Shown here one piece after another: positions 24,047 to 30,761 of a DNA stretch of 43,168 bases. How positions within the stretch are numbered: position 1 is the stretch's first letter; every line of letters starts with the position of its first letter. This DNA comes from an uncultured bacterium (lineage in GTDB: Bacteria; Patescibacteriota; Minisyncoccia; UBA6257; GWB1-50-10). Under the pieces are notes generated by a model, which was given only the letters and a program-made list of their open reading frames with translations, was not told the origin of the DNA and made no database searches. The stretch spans positions 64,523 to 107,690 of the forward strand of contig CAIKKG010000024.1 of assembly GCA_903827975.1 (NCBI GenBank). The letters are read 5' to 3'. Position numbers and translations under genes: made by a program.

Positions 24047-24958
24047 GTGATAAGAATCGAACGGAATAAAAACATAAGTAGCCTCACCACCTTTGGAGTT
24101 GGTGGAGGCGTAGAGTATTTTTGTTTAGTAAAAAACTCAAAAGAATTTTACGAGGCAATTGCTTTGGCAGATAAAAAGTGTCTTAAATGGCGACTATTTT
24201 CTGGTGGTAGTAATCTGGTTCTACCTGATAAAAGAATATCTGGACTAGTTATTCGAATGTATGGTGGGCAAATTAAAAAAGATAAAACAAAACTTATTAT
24301 TGATGCTGGGGTACTACTCTCACGAGTTGTTGCTGCGGCAATAAAGGCTGGATTTCAGGGTATAGAGCAGCTGTCTGGAATTCCTGGGACGGTTGGTGGA
24401 GCGATCGTTGGGAATGCTGGGGCCTACGGGTGTTCAATCTCAGATCTCGTTTCGCGGGTGCTTGTGTGGGATGGGTGCGGTGAGCGATGGATTTCTGTCA
24501 AAGAATGCGGATTTAATTATCGTGAAAGCATATTTAAAAATAATGGGTGGATTGTTCTTCGTGTTGAATTAATTTTTGTAAGCGGTGATAAGAATAAAAT
24601 CAATGAACGTTCTAAGGAAATTATTGCGGAGCGGTTAAAGAAATATCCAAAAGGGCTTATGTGCCCAGGAAGTTATTTTAAAAATATTCTCGTCGCCGAA
24701 CTTTCCGGTGAGGCACTAAAAAAAATTGATAGAACAAAAATTATTGGTGGTAAGGTACCGGTCGGATATTTATTAGAGGTTGTTGGTGCAAGGGGCATGA
24801 GGCGGGGAGACGTGTGTGTGGCTACATATCACGGAAACCTAATTTTAAATAAAAATAATGGAACAACGCATGACGCAAAATCACTCGCGCGAGCGCTTAA
24901 GTCTAAGGTTTTTAAAAAATTTGGAATACTAATTGAAGAGGAGGTAAGATATTGGTAA
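24047..24958 (+). CDS. murB: UDP-N-acetylenolpyruvoylglucosamine reductase
   Basis: MurB reduces the enolpyruvyl group to make UDP-MurNAc, using FAD and NADPH. The 303-residue protein has the FAD-binding pattern (LTTFGVGGGVEYF, FSGGSNLVLPD, GIPGTVGGAIVGNAGAYG), the substrate region FNYRES-I-FK, the active-site Ser in MCPGSYFKN (usually AGSxFKNP), and the C-terminal catalytic Glu region (NLILNKNNGTTHDA, LEEEVRYW-like IEEEVRYW). The start is a GTG at 24047, but a TATAAT box at 24039-24044 ends only 2 nt before it, so the true start might be slightly downstream. The 3' end overlaps the next gene. Confidence 0.95.
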   Translation: MIRIERNKNISSLTTFGVGGGVEYFCLVKNSKEFYEAIALADKKCLKWRLFSGGSNLVLPDKRISGLVIRMYGGQIKKDKTKLIIDAGVLLSRVVAAAIKAGFQGIEQLSGIPGTVGGAIVGNAGAYGCSISDLVSRVLVWDGCGERWISVKECGFNYRESIFKNNGWIVLRVELIFVSGDKNKINERSKEIIAERLKKYPKGLMCPGSYFKNILVAELSGEALKKIDRTKIIGGKVPVGYLLEVVGARGMRRGDVCVATYHGNLILNKNNGTTHDAKSLARALKSKVFKKFGILIEEEVRYW

Positions 24959-25524
24959 TGGATAAGTGTAAGGCATTAAAAAAACTCGAGGAAGAAATTG
25001 AGAATAATAAGGGTCTCCCGCTTTTGGAGGCTAATCTTGTTTTTGGCGAGGGTAATGCGGACTGCAAAATTCTTTTTATAGGTGAGGCACCAGGGAAAAA
25101 AGAGGACGAGTTGAGAAGACCATTTGTGGGGCGCTCTGGTAAGTTGCTCGAAAAAACACTCTGTGGAATCGGTATTAGTCGAGATGATGTGTATATTACA
25201 AACATTATTAAGAGGCGACCTCCGGAAAATAGAGATCCATCCAAGAGCGAGATAACGGCATATACCCCTTATTTAATTCGCCAGATAGATATTATAAAAC
25301 CAACCGTTATTGCAACACTTGGTAGATTTTCAATGAATTATTTTCTGCCAGATGCAACGATTTCTATAGATCAAGGGCACGTGTTTAAAGTGGGTGAGTA
25401 TTTTGTATATCCCATTTATCACCCAGCTGCTGCAATGCGTAATAAGAAAACGATGGCTGAGTTTAAGAATAGCTTTAAAAAACTACAACTAGCTATAAAA
25501 AAGTGCGAGGGTTTAAATAAGTAA
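24952..25524 (+). CDS. Family 4-type uracil-DNA glycosylase lacking Fe-S cysteines
   Basis: The enzyme removes uracil from DNA. The 190-residue protein shows the family 4 pattern: FIGEAPGKKEDELRRPFVGRSG, YITNIIKRRPPENRDP, PTVIATLGRFS and the C-terminal PIYHPAAAMRNK. In family 4 the second motif usually contains a Cys (VVKCRPP) followed about 16 residues later by another Cys; here these are Arg and Tyr, and the N-terminal pair is reduced to one Cys. A 4Fe-4S cluster is therefore unlikely. A GGAGG lies 7 nt before TTG at 24952; an ATG at 24958 overlapping the murB stop is the alternative start. Confidence 0.88.
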   Translation: MVMDKCKALKKLEEEIENNKGLPLLEANLVFGEGNADCKILFIGEAPGKKEDELRRPFVGRSGKLLEKTLCGIGISRDDVYITNIIKRRPPENRDPSKSEITAYTPYLIRQIDIIKPTVIATLGRFSMNYFLPDATISIDQGHVFKVGEYFVYPIYHPAAAMRNKKTMAEFKNSFKKLQLAIKKCEGLNK

Positions 25525-25564
25525 AATTCTGACTTTTCTACTACTCATAAAACCCTAAAACAGG

Positions 25565-25570
25565 TATAAT
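25565..25570 (+). promoter_or_regulatory. -10 box of the membrane protein/Clp-like unit (leaderless)
   Basis: A perfect TATAAT ends 8 nt before the ATG at 25579. Confidence 0.6.
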
Positions 25571-25578
25571 TAGATTAT

Positions 25579-25920
25579 ATGGATTTTGCGCTCACGTATG
25601 TGATTTGGCGCTTTTTCTACCGAATCGGCGATTTCTTGCGCCATTGGTATGTCAGAAGCCCACACATGTATATGGAATTTGTTATTGATATTTTGCGTCG
25701 CATGGACAACACGCTTGCTTGGCGCATAACACTGAAATACATATTTAAACCGTTATACGGAGATTATTCCCTAATCGGTCATATTTTGGGTTTTATATTC
25801 AGATTTAGCAGGTTGTTAATTGGTGGCGTAGTATATCTTTTTGTTTTTGCACTTGCTGCACTCGCATATTTGTTGTGGTTACTAATTCCACTATATATTC
25901 TTTACCTAATAATTTATTAA
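25579..25920 (+). CDS. Small membrane protein upstream of the Clp-like ATPase
   Basis: The 113-residue protein has an aromatic-rich, basic N-terminal part (FFYRIGDFLRHWYVRSPHMY, then a helix with FVIDILRRMDNTLAWRITLKY) and two hydrophobic segments in the last 50 residues. I do not recognise a family. It starts the unit that contains the membrane-anchored AAA+ protein 9 nt downstream, so a role as its membrane partner is reasonable but not shown. Confidence 0.75.
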   Translation: MDFALTYVIWRFFYRIGDFLRHWYVRSPHMYMEFVIDILRRMDNTLAWRITLKYIFKPLYGDYSLIGHILGFIFRFSRLLIGGVVYLFVFALAALAYLLWLLIPLYILYLIIY

Positions 25921-25929
25921 TAGAAAATA

Positions 25930-28440
25930 ATGTTATATTTTGATGAACAAAGATTAAGATTTACAGCTATAGGTGATTTTTTTGTTCGCTTAATCACATA
26001 CTCTGCTTATGCACTTTTATCAATTGGAGCATTTTTCTTTTTAGTTTCTACATCAACAAATATTAAAGCGCTTGGTGTCCTCTTCGCAATATTTCTTATT
26101 GATAGGGCATTACACGTTAAAGATGGTGAGAGATCAATTCCAGAACTTAAAGGTGAGAAGAGAAACGTGTCGCTTGCATTTACTCCGTCCGCACATAGAG
26201 TGCTTAGTCGCGCATTTAGGAAGTCGCGTGCCATAGGTAAGAATTTTTATCTTATTCTATTGCAGGAACTCATAGAACGCCACGATATAAAGGAGTCACT
26301 CACCAGACTATCAGTTAATATCCCTGAATTTGAGAAGAGGGTTAATAATGCAATAAGAGATTCAAAACAAGATTCACCAACAAAAGAAGAGTTGTTGAGT
26401 GTTGTTGAGTCATTATCTATCAGTGCCTATGGAGAGGCTGTTCAGATAGGAGAGGAGTATATCCATGGACGAAATTTATTCGTAGCGCTTTCCCTTGTAG
26501 GAGACCCGTCAATCGCGAGACTTTTTGAATTAGCAGAGCTTTCAACAGCAAATATAAAAGAAGCAATAATTTTTGGGAGATGGAGAAAGGCGTTTTTCGG
26601 TGGGATACCATCAGCATTAAGTGGGTTTGTTAATATACACAGAAGTCGTGGGACTCGTAAGGTTATGAATCGTGCGTGGACATCAAGGCCAACACCGCTA
26701 CTAGATAGGTTTAGTACCGACATTACTGATGTCGCGCGAGGTGGTGGGGCTGGTTTCTTAATAGGTCATGAGAAAGAGTATGACGCATTATTGCGAGTTG
26801 TTTCTCGCATAGGAAAGCCAAATGTATTGATAGTTGGTGAGCCAGGATCAGGAAAAACATCAATTATCGCACACCTAGCATATCGCATGTCTAAGGATGA
26901 TGTGCCGGCAGTTTTATTTGATAAACGATTAATCTCTATAGATATTGGAGCTCTTATTTCTGACACAAATACAGAAGCACTTGCAGGTAGGTTGAAGGGT
27001 ATCACAGACGAGATTCTCTCTGCTGGTAATGTGGTTCTTCATATTGCAAATATGCACGACCTTTTCCGCACTGGTCAGGCCAAGGCAATAAACGCAATTG
27101 ATATGTTGTTGCCAGTCATAATAAACGAGGGTATTCCTGTTATTGGTGAATCATTTCCACGAGAGTTCAAGCAGTTTATAGAACCAAGAACAGATTTTTT
27201 GGCGCAGTTTGATGTTGTAAATGTAGACGAGTTGTCTGAGGAGGATTCAGTTAGGTTCCTTATTTATAGCTCACTTATTCTAGAGAGGGAGTATGGTGTT
27301 TTTATAACATTCAGAGCGATTGAAAAAGCTGTTAATCTTGCGCATAGATATTTTCACGAAAGACTTTTGCCGGGAAGTGCTGAGGATCTTTTGAAGCAGG
27401 CATTATCAAATGCAAAAACAGAAAAGCTTAAAACACTAGACGCATCAGCAGTTATTGCTGTAGCAGAAAAACAAAGCAAGGTTCCAATTGAGCAAGCGAG
27501 TGAGTTGGAGGCGGAAAAACTTCTTAATCTTGAAAGCATAATCCATGAGAGATTTGTAAATCAGGATTCTGCTGTAAGCTCAGTCTCACGAGCACTTCGC
27601 GAATATAGGAGTGGACTTTCACGTAAAGGTGGTCCGATAGCAACGTTCCTTTTTGTTGGGCCAACCGGAGTTGGAAAAACTGAGTTAGCGAAAATTCTTG
27701 CGGGAATTCAATTTGGTTCTAAGGACTTAATGCAGAGATTTGATATGTCAGAGTATCAGGACAAGCAAAGTATTTTTCAATTAACTGGAACGCCAAACGG
27801 AGATAGGGGTGGAGCGCTTACAGACGCCGTGTTAAAAAATCCATATTGCCTAGTTTTGTTAGATGAATTTGAAAAAGCACACCCTGATATTTTGAATTTA
27901 TTCTTGCAGGTTTTTGATGATGGACGACTTACAGATAGCTCGGGGCGAACCGTTGATTTTCAAAACACAATTATAATTGCTACATCTAATGCAAACTCAA
28001 AATATATTAAAGATGAGATAGAAAAGGGAACTAAAATTGAAGATATCGCTGTTGAAATAAAGAAGAAGCTGACCGACTATTTTAAACCAGAACTTGTTAA
28101 TCGTTTTTCTGATATTATCGTTTTTCGTGATTTGAAGCCCGAGGAGATATATGTTGTTGCTAAATTCCTTATTAAGGACGTTGTTGGAACACTAAGAACA
28201 GCACAGGGTGTGGACCTTCGTGTAGATGATTCAGCTCTCCTTAAAATATCTGAGTTAGGATTTAGTCCAGTTTTTGGAGCCAGACCACTTAGACAGGTTG
28301 TTTCTGAAAAGGTAAGAAGCACGCTTGCGGAAAAGATATTAAGGCGCGAGATTGTGCGCGGCTCAGTTCTTTTGCTTAAGTATGAAAATGAAAAGTTTGT
28401 TTGGGAAAATGTCGATGACGGCGTAAATAAGGTACAATAG
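25930..28440 (+). CDS. Membrane-anchored Clp/Hsp100-like AAA+ protein with degenerate first ATPase domain
   Basis: The 836-residue protein has two membrane helices (about 18-58), a diverged Clp N-domain (about 85-215) and two AAA+ modules. D1 keeps Walker A GEPGSGKT (303-310), but its Walker B reads VVLHIANM (368-375) without the Asp-Glu pair, and the usual arginine-finger segment is altered (PRTDFLAQFD). D2 has Walker A GPTGVGKT (577-584), Walker B LVLLDE (641-646), R725 in ELVNRFSD and sensor 2 GARPLRQ. The D2 pore loop, GYVGY in ClpC/ClpB, reads GTPNGDRGG with no aromatic residue. No ClpP-binding (I/V)GF loop or ClpB middle domain is seen. It probably works at the membrane in a role other than ClpP-linked unfolding. 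Confidence 0.85.
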   Translation: MLYFDEQRLRFTAIGDFFVRLITYSAYALLSIGAFFFLVSTSTNIKALGVLFAIFLIDRALHVKDGERSIPELKGEKRNVSLAFTPSAHRVLSRAFRKSRAIGKNFYLILLQELIERHDIKESLTRLSVNIPEFEKRVNNAIRDSKQDSPTKEELLSVVESLSISAYGEAVQIGEEYIHGRNLFVALSLVGDPSIARLFELAELSTANIKEAIIFGRWRKAFFGGIPSALSGFVNIHRSRGTRKVMNRAWTSRPTPLLDRFSTDITDVARGGGAGFLIGHEKEYDALLRVVSRIGKPNVLIVGEPGSGKTSIIAHLAYRMSKDDVPAVLFDKRLISIDIGALISDTNTEALAGRLKGITDEILSAGNVVLHIANMHDLFRTGQAKAINAIDMLLPVIINEGIPVIGESFPREFKQFIEPRTDFLAQFDVVNVDELSEEDSVRFLIYSSLILEREYGVFITFRAIEKAVNLAHRYFHERLLPGSAEDLLKQALSNAKTEKLKTLDASAVIAVAEKQSKVPIEQASELEAEKLLNLESIIHERFVNQDSAVSSVSRALREYRSGLSRKGGPIATFLFVGPTGVGKTELAKILAGIQFGSKDLMQRFDMSEYQDKQSIFQLTGTPNGDRGGALTDAVLKNPYCLVLLDEFEKAHPDILNLFLQVFDDGRLTDSSGRTVDFQNTIIIATSNANSKYIKDEIEKGTKIEDIAVEIKKKLTDYFKPELVNRFSDIIVFRDLKPEEIYVVAKFLIKDVVGTLRTAQGVDLRVDDSALLKISELGFSPVFGARPLRQVVSEKVRSTLAEKILRREIVRGSVLLLKYENEKFVWENVDDGVNKVQ

Positions 28441-28448
28441 ACTCTGAC

Positions 28449-29000
28449 ATGAACATCAAGCCAGTTATTAAAACAGATATCACAAAAAAGGAATTCTCAG
28501 CAGGAATTATTATTTTTAGGCGCACCAAGGAGGGGCCTAAGTTTTTAATTTTGTACCATGGCGGTCCTTATTGGAACTTTCCAAAGGGAAAACTAGAAGG
28601 GGAGACAAATTTTAAAGCAGCCCTTCGCGAGGTAAACGAGGAGACGGGGATACAGCAGGATGAGCTTAGATTTAAGAGTTGGTTTAAAGTACAGGATAAA
28701 TTCACTTATGTGCGGAATAAGGAGAAGATTGCCAAGGTGGTTACATACTATTTGGCGGAAACAAAACAAAAAGAAATTAAATTGCACATTGTCCCAGACA
28801 CGCACGAAGGGGAGCAGCACGAGGGATACGGATGGTTCTTATATCGAGATGCTGTTCGCCTGCTAATTTCTCCAACACTTAAACAAAATCTTAAACGAGC
28901 ATACTTGGCTATAACAAGGAAGAAAGTGACGCCAACCACACAAAGAGTAGTGCCACAAATAATAAAGGCGATTCCAGTAATAAAAAACCCGCTCGAGTAG
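28449..29000 (+). CDS. Nudix hydrolase
   Basis: Nudix enzymes hydrolyse nucleoside diphosphate derivatives such as Ap4A. The 183-residue protein has the Nudix box in FPKGKLEGETNFKAALREVN followed by EETGI, with the metal-binding REVNEE. Compared with the usual G-x5-E-x7-REUxEExGU spacing, the part between the first Gly and Glu is one residue short (GKLEGE instead of GKLEEGE). A C-terminal basic tail of about 40 residues follows the fold. It starts 8 nt after the Clp-like gene, and a TACAAT box lies 10 nt upstream. The substrate cannot be deduced. Confidence 0.88.
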   Translation: MNIKPVIKTDITKKEFSAGIIIFRRTKEGPKFLILYHGGPYWNFPKGKLEGETNFKAALREVNEETGIQQDELRFKSWFKVQDKFTYVRNKEKIAKVVTYYLAETKQKEIKLHIVPDTHEGEQHEGYGWFLYRDAVRLLISPTLKQNLKRAYLAITRKKVTPTTQRVVPQIIKAIPVIKNPLE

Positions 29001-29005
29001 AGCGG
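28989..29005. terminator. Bidirectional terminator between the Nudix gene and rplT
   Basis: CCGCTC/GAGCGG with a five-base loop, A-run before and T-run after. The stem overlaps the Nudix stop codon. Confidence 0.75.
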
Positions 29006-29013
29006 ATTTTTTA

Positions 29014-29367
29014 TTACTTTGCGCTTGTTGCTGCCTCTACTATCTTCACAAATACTTTTGGTTCTGTTTTTGCTAGTTCAGAGAGAATTTTGCGATCTAT
29101 CTCAATGTTCTTTTTCTTTAATGCTCCCATCAAGACACTGTAGCTTACGCCCTGCTGTCTTGCTGCTGCATTTACCTGAACCTGCCAGAGAGCTCTCATA
29201 TCGCGTTTCTTTTCCTTGCGACCCTTGAACATTCTGCTTTGTGAGTGTAGCAATGCTTCTTTTGCTGCACGCTCTTTTGATTTTCTTCCCCATTTAAAAC
29301 CCTTTGTGAGTTTTAAAACCTTTTCTCTTTTTTTGTGGGCTACTACACCCCTTTTTACGCGTGTCAT
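29014..29367 (-). CDS. rplT: 50S ribosomal protein L20
   Basis: L20 binds 23S rRNA early in large-subunit assembly. The 117-residue basic protein matches the family closely: MTRVKRGVVAHKKREKVLKL, KGFKWGRKSKERAAKEALLH, the RMFKGRKEKKRDMRALWQVQ segment, and the C-terminal LAKTEPKVFVKIVE. The length is normal. It follows rpmI and infC on the minus strand in the standard infC-rpmI-rplT order, and starts 3 nt after the rpmI stop. Confidence 0.98.
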   Translation of the reverse strand: MTRVKRGVVAHKKREKVLKLTKGFKWGRKSKERAAKEALLHSQSRMFKGRKEKKRDMRALWQVQVNAAARQQGVSYSVLMGALKKKNIEIDRKILSELAKTEPKVFVKIVEAATSAK

Positions 29368-29370
29368 ATA

Positions 29371-29547
29371 TTAAAAATATTTCTTTACTAATTCTTTTGA
29401 GTTTACTAATCCACGATTAAGCTTCTTCCTATTCATCTGCGAGCTCGACTTATTAACCCTTGAGTGACCAAGTGCCATGGCTCGGCGGACAACCTTCCCC
29501 TTTTTTGTTATTCGTATTCTTTTTGAAATACTTTTCGGTGTTTTCAT
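29371..29547 (-). CDS. rpmI: 50S ribosomal protein L35
   Basis: The 58-residue basic protein begins MKTPKSISKRIRITKKGKVV and contains RRAMALGHSRVNKSSSQMNR followed by KKLNRG. The 'MKT ... SxxKR ... T-KGK-V-R ... H' pattern is that of L35, a large-subunit ribosomal protein. The C-terminus (VNSKELVKKYF) fits the family's usual K-hydrophobic ending. It lies between infC (2-nt gap) and rplT, which confirms the identity. Confidence 0.93.
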   Translation of the reverse strand: MKTPKSISKRIRITKKGKVVRRAMALGHSRVNKSSSQMNRKKLNRGLVNSKELVKKYF

Positions 29548-29549
29548 AT

Positions 29550-30050
29550 TTATTTTTTTGCAATTTGTGTTATAAATCCTCTTCCTCCTTGTTTTGGTGG
29601 CAATGTAACTAGGTGTGGGGTAGTAATCATTTTTAGAAATTCTTTTAATTTCTGAAGTCCCCAGTCTTTATTACCTTTTTCTCTGCCTTTAAGGAACAAA
29701 CCAATCTCAACCTTATGACCACCAGCAAGAAACTCCTCAACCCTCTTCACCTTAACCATAAGGTCGTTTTGAGCGGCCCTTGGTGTTATGCGTACCTGCT
29801 TTAGCTCTTTAGCCTTCTGCATGGTTCGCTTCTTTTTCTCTTCTTTCTCCTGTTGGTATCTAAACTTATCAAAACCTATGATTTTTGCAACTGGTGGCTT
29901 AGCCATCGGGGCAATCTCTATTAGGTCCAGACCCCTCTCCAATGCCGCCTTTAGTGCCTGACTTAGAGACATAACACCAAGGTTCTCTCCCGCATCGGTT
30001 ACCACACGGAGTTCTGCTGCCTGTATTTGGTTATTTATTCTGTATTGAAT
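29550..30050 (-). CDS. infC: Translation initiation factor IF-3 with an apparent AUU start
   Basis: IF-3 binds the 30S subunit and checks the start codon. The protein has the N-domain pattern QYRINNQIQAAELRVV ... NLGVMSLSQALKAALERGLDLIEIAP, the linker region KPPVAKIIGFDKFRYQQEKE, and the C-domain (VRITPRAAQNDLMVKVKRVEEFL, GHKVEIGLFLKGRE). No ATG, GTG or TTG occurs at the expected start. An ATT codon at 30048-30050 gives 166 residues, the usual size, and E. coli infC also uses AUU for self-control. A TTTACA/TATGAT promoter ends 6 nt upstream of it. The next in-frame ATG at 30152 lies upstream of both promoter and terminator. Confidence 0.92.
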   Translation of the reverse strand: MQYRINNQIQAAELRVVTDAGENLGVMSLSQALKAALERGLDLIEIAPMAKPPVAKIIGFDKFRYQQEKEEKKKRTMQKAKELKQVRITPRAAQNDLMVKVKRVEEFLAGGHKVEIGLFLKGREKGNKDWGLQKLKEFLKMITTPHLVTLPPKQGGRGFITQIAKK

Positions 30051-30056
30051 AGGAAA

Positions 30057-30084
30057 ATCATACCACAGATTTTCTATTTGTAAA
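30057..30084 (-). promoter_or_regulatory. infC-rpmI-rplT promoter
   Basis: TTTACA (30079-30084) and TATGAT (30057-30062) are 16 nt apart on the minus strand. The -10 box ends 6 nt before the ATT start codon. Confidence 0.65.
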
Positions 30085-30112
30085 ATATTTGGAGGTGCCT
30101 TTGGATAAAAAA

Positions 30113-30130
30113 GGAGCCCCGAAGGGCTCC
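30113..30130 (-). terminator. Terminator with UUCG loop after the 30136-30675 gene
   Basis: GGAGCCC/GGGCTCC closes a UUCG tetraloop on the minus strand and is followed by a six-T run. Confidence 0.9.
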
Positions 30131-30135
30131 GAAAC

Positions 30136-30675
30136 TTATGAGTTGATGACAAGGATGGCTAACGAGGCCTCCTCACCGGAGACAACTCCGCGCTCTACGG
30201 CCGCGGCAAGCTGGTATCTGGTAAGCCTAACAGCCTTTATTGCCGTACTAAACGGCATGAATAGTGGGCGGACAAAGCTGTCATTTTCTCTGTCGCCCAT
30301 GCCGTCGTAGTACTCTGCCCCAACCCGGACCTCTCCCTCCAGTGGGTCGGGGGATAGGCGCGTTATCATACCTATCAGGACCTCCCCTGAAAACCGCTGA
30401 CTGTGCTCGAAGCACCTGAGGTCAACGTATGGCATGATGACGGGCCTCTGCGCCTCCTCCTTGGCTTGTTCCGCCAAGTAGGAGGGGTTGAAAGCCTTGA
30501 TAGCCTCCTTCAACTCTTCCAAAGTTTCAATGATTTCGGCCTCGTGCTTTCGCACGATATAGGCCTCCGCACTGTTGTTCTTTAGGCGGAGTCGTGAGGC
30601 ACTAGCCTCGTTGCCCACGCGGTTAAGCACCGCGGCCAACTTCATTCTTGTGTCTACGACCTTCACCATCTTCAT
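30136..30675 (-). CDS. Unknown 179-residue protein, GC-rich isolated unit
   Basis: I do not recognise this protein. It begins MKMVKVVDTRMKLAAVLNRV and has a helical, charged N-terminal half (EAEIIETLEELKEAIKAF) and a C-terminal half with SGEVLIGMITRLSPDP and EYYDGMGDREND. It appears cytoplasmic. Like the genes at 10730, 14782 and 15476 it is richer in G+C than its surroundings, has a TTGACT promoter, a leader of about 40 nt, a strong Shine-Dalgarno (GGAGG at 30680-30684, 4 nt before the ATG) and its own terminator. It splits the region between infC and the phosphatase-like genes. Confidence 0.75.
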   Translation of the reverse strand: MKMVKVVDTRMKLAAVLNRVGNEASASRLRLKNNSAEAYIVRKHEAEIIETLEELKEAIKAFNPSYLAEQAKEEAQRPVIMPYVDLRCFEHSQRFSGEVLIGMITRLSPDPLEGEVRVGAEYYDGMGDRENDSFVRPLFMPFSTAIKAVRLTRYQLAAAVERGVVSGEEASLAILVINS

Positions 30676-30721
30676 ATTGCCTCCGATGTGTGGGTTAGGT
30701 TTTTAAAGGATTGCTGAGTAA

Positions 30722-30750
30722 ATAATAAACCAAAATCACGAAAAAGTCAA
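30722..30750 (-). promoter_or_regulatory. TTGACT promoter of the 30136-30675 gene
   Basis: TTGACT (30745-30750) and TATTAT (30722-30727) are exactly 17 nt apart. It closely resembles the promoter at 11090-11117. Confidence 0.75.
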
Positions 30751-30761
30751 TACCGGTGTGA

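Noticed and set aside
30051-30152. ATG-started longer infC
   Set aside because: It would span a terminator and the infC promoter, and the added residues do not resemble IF-3.
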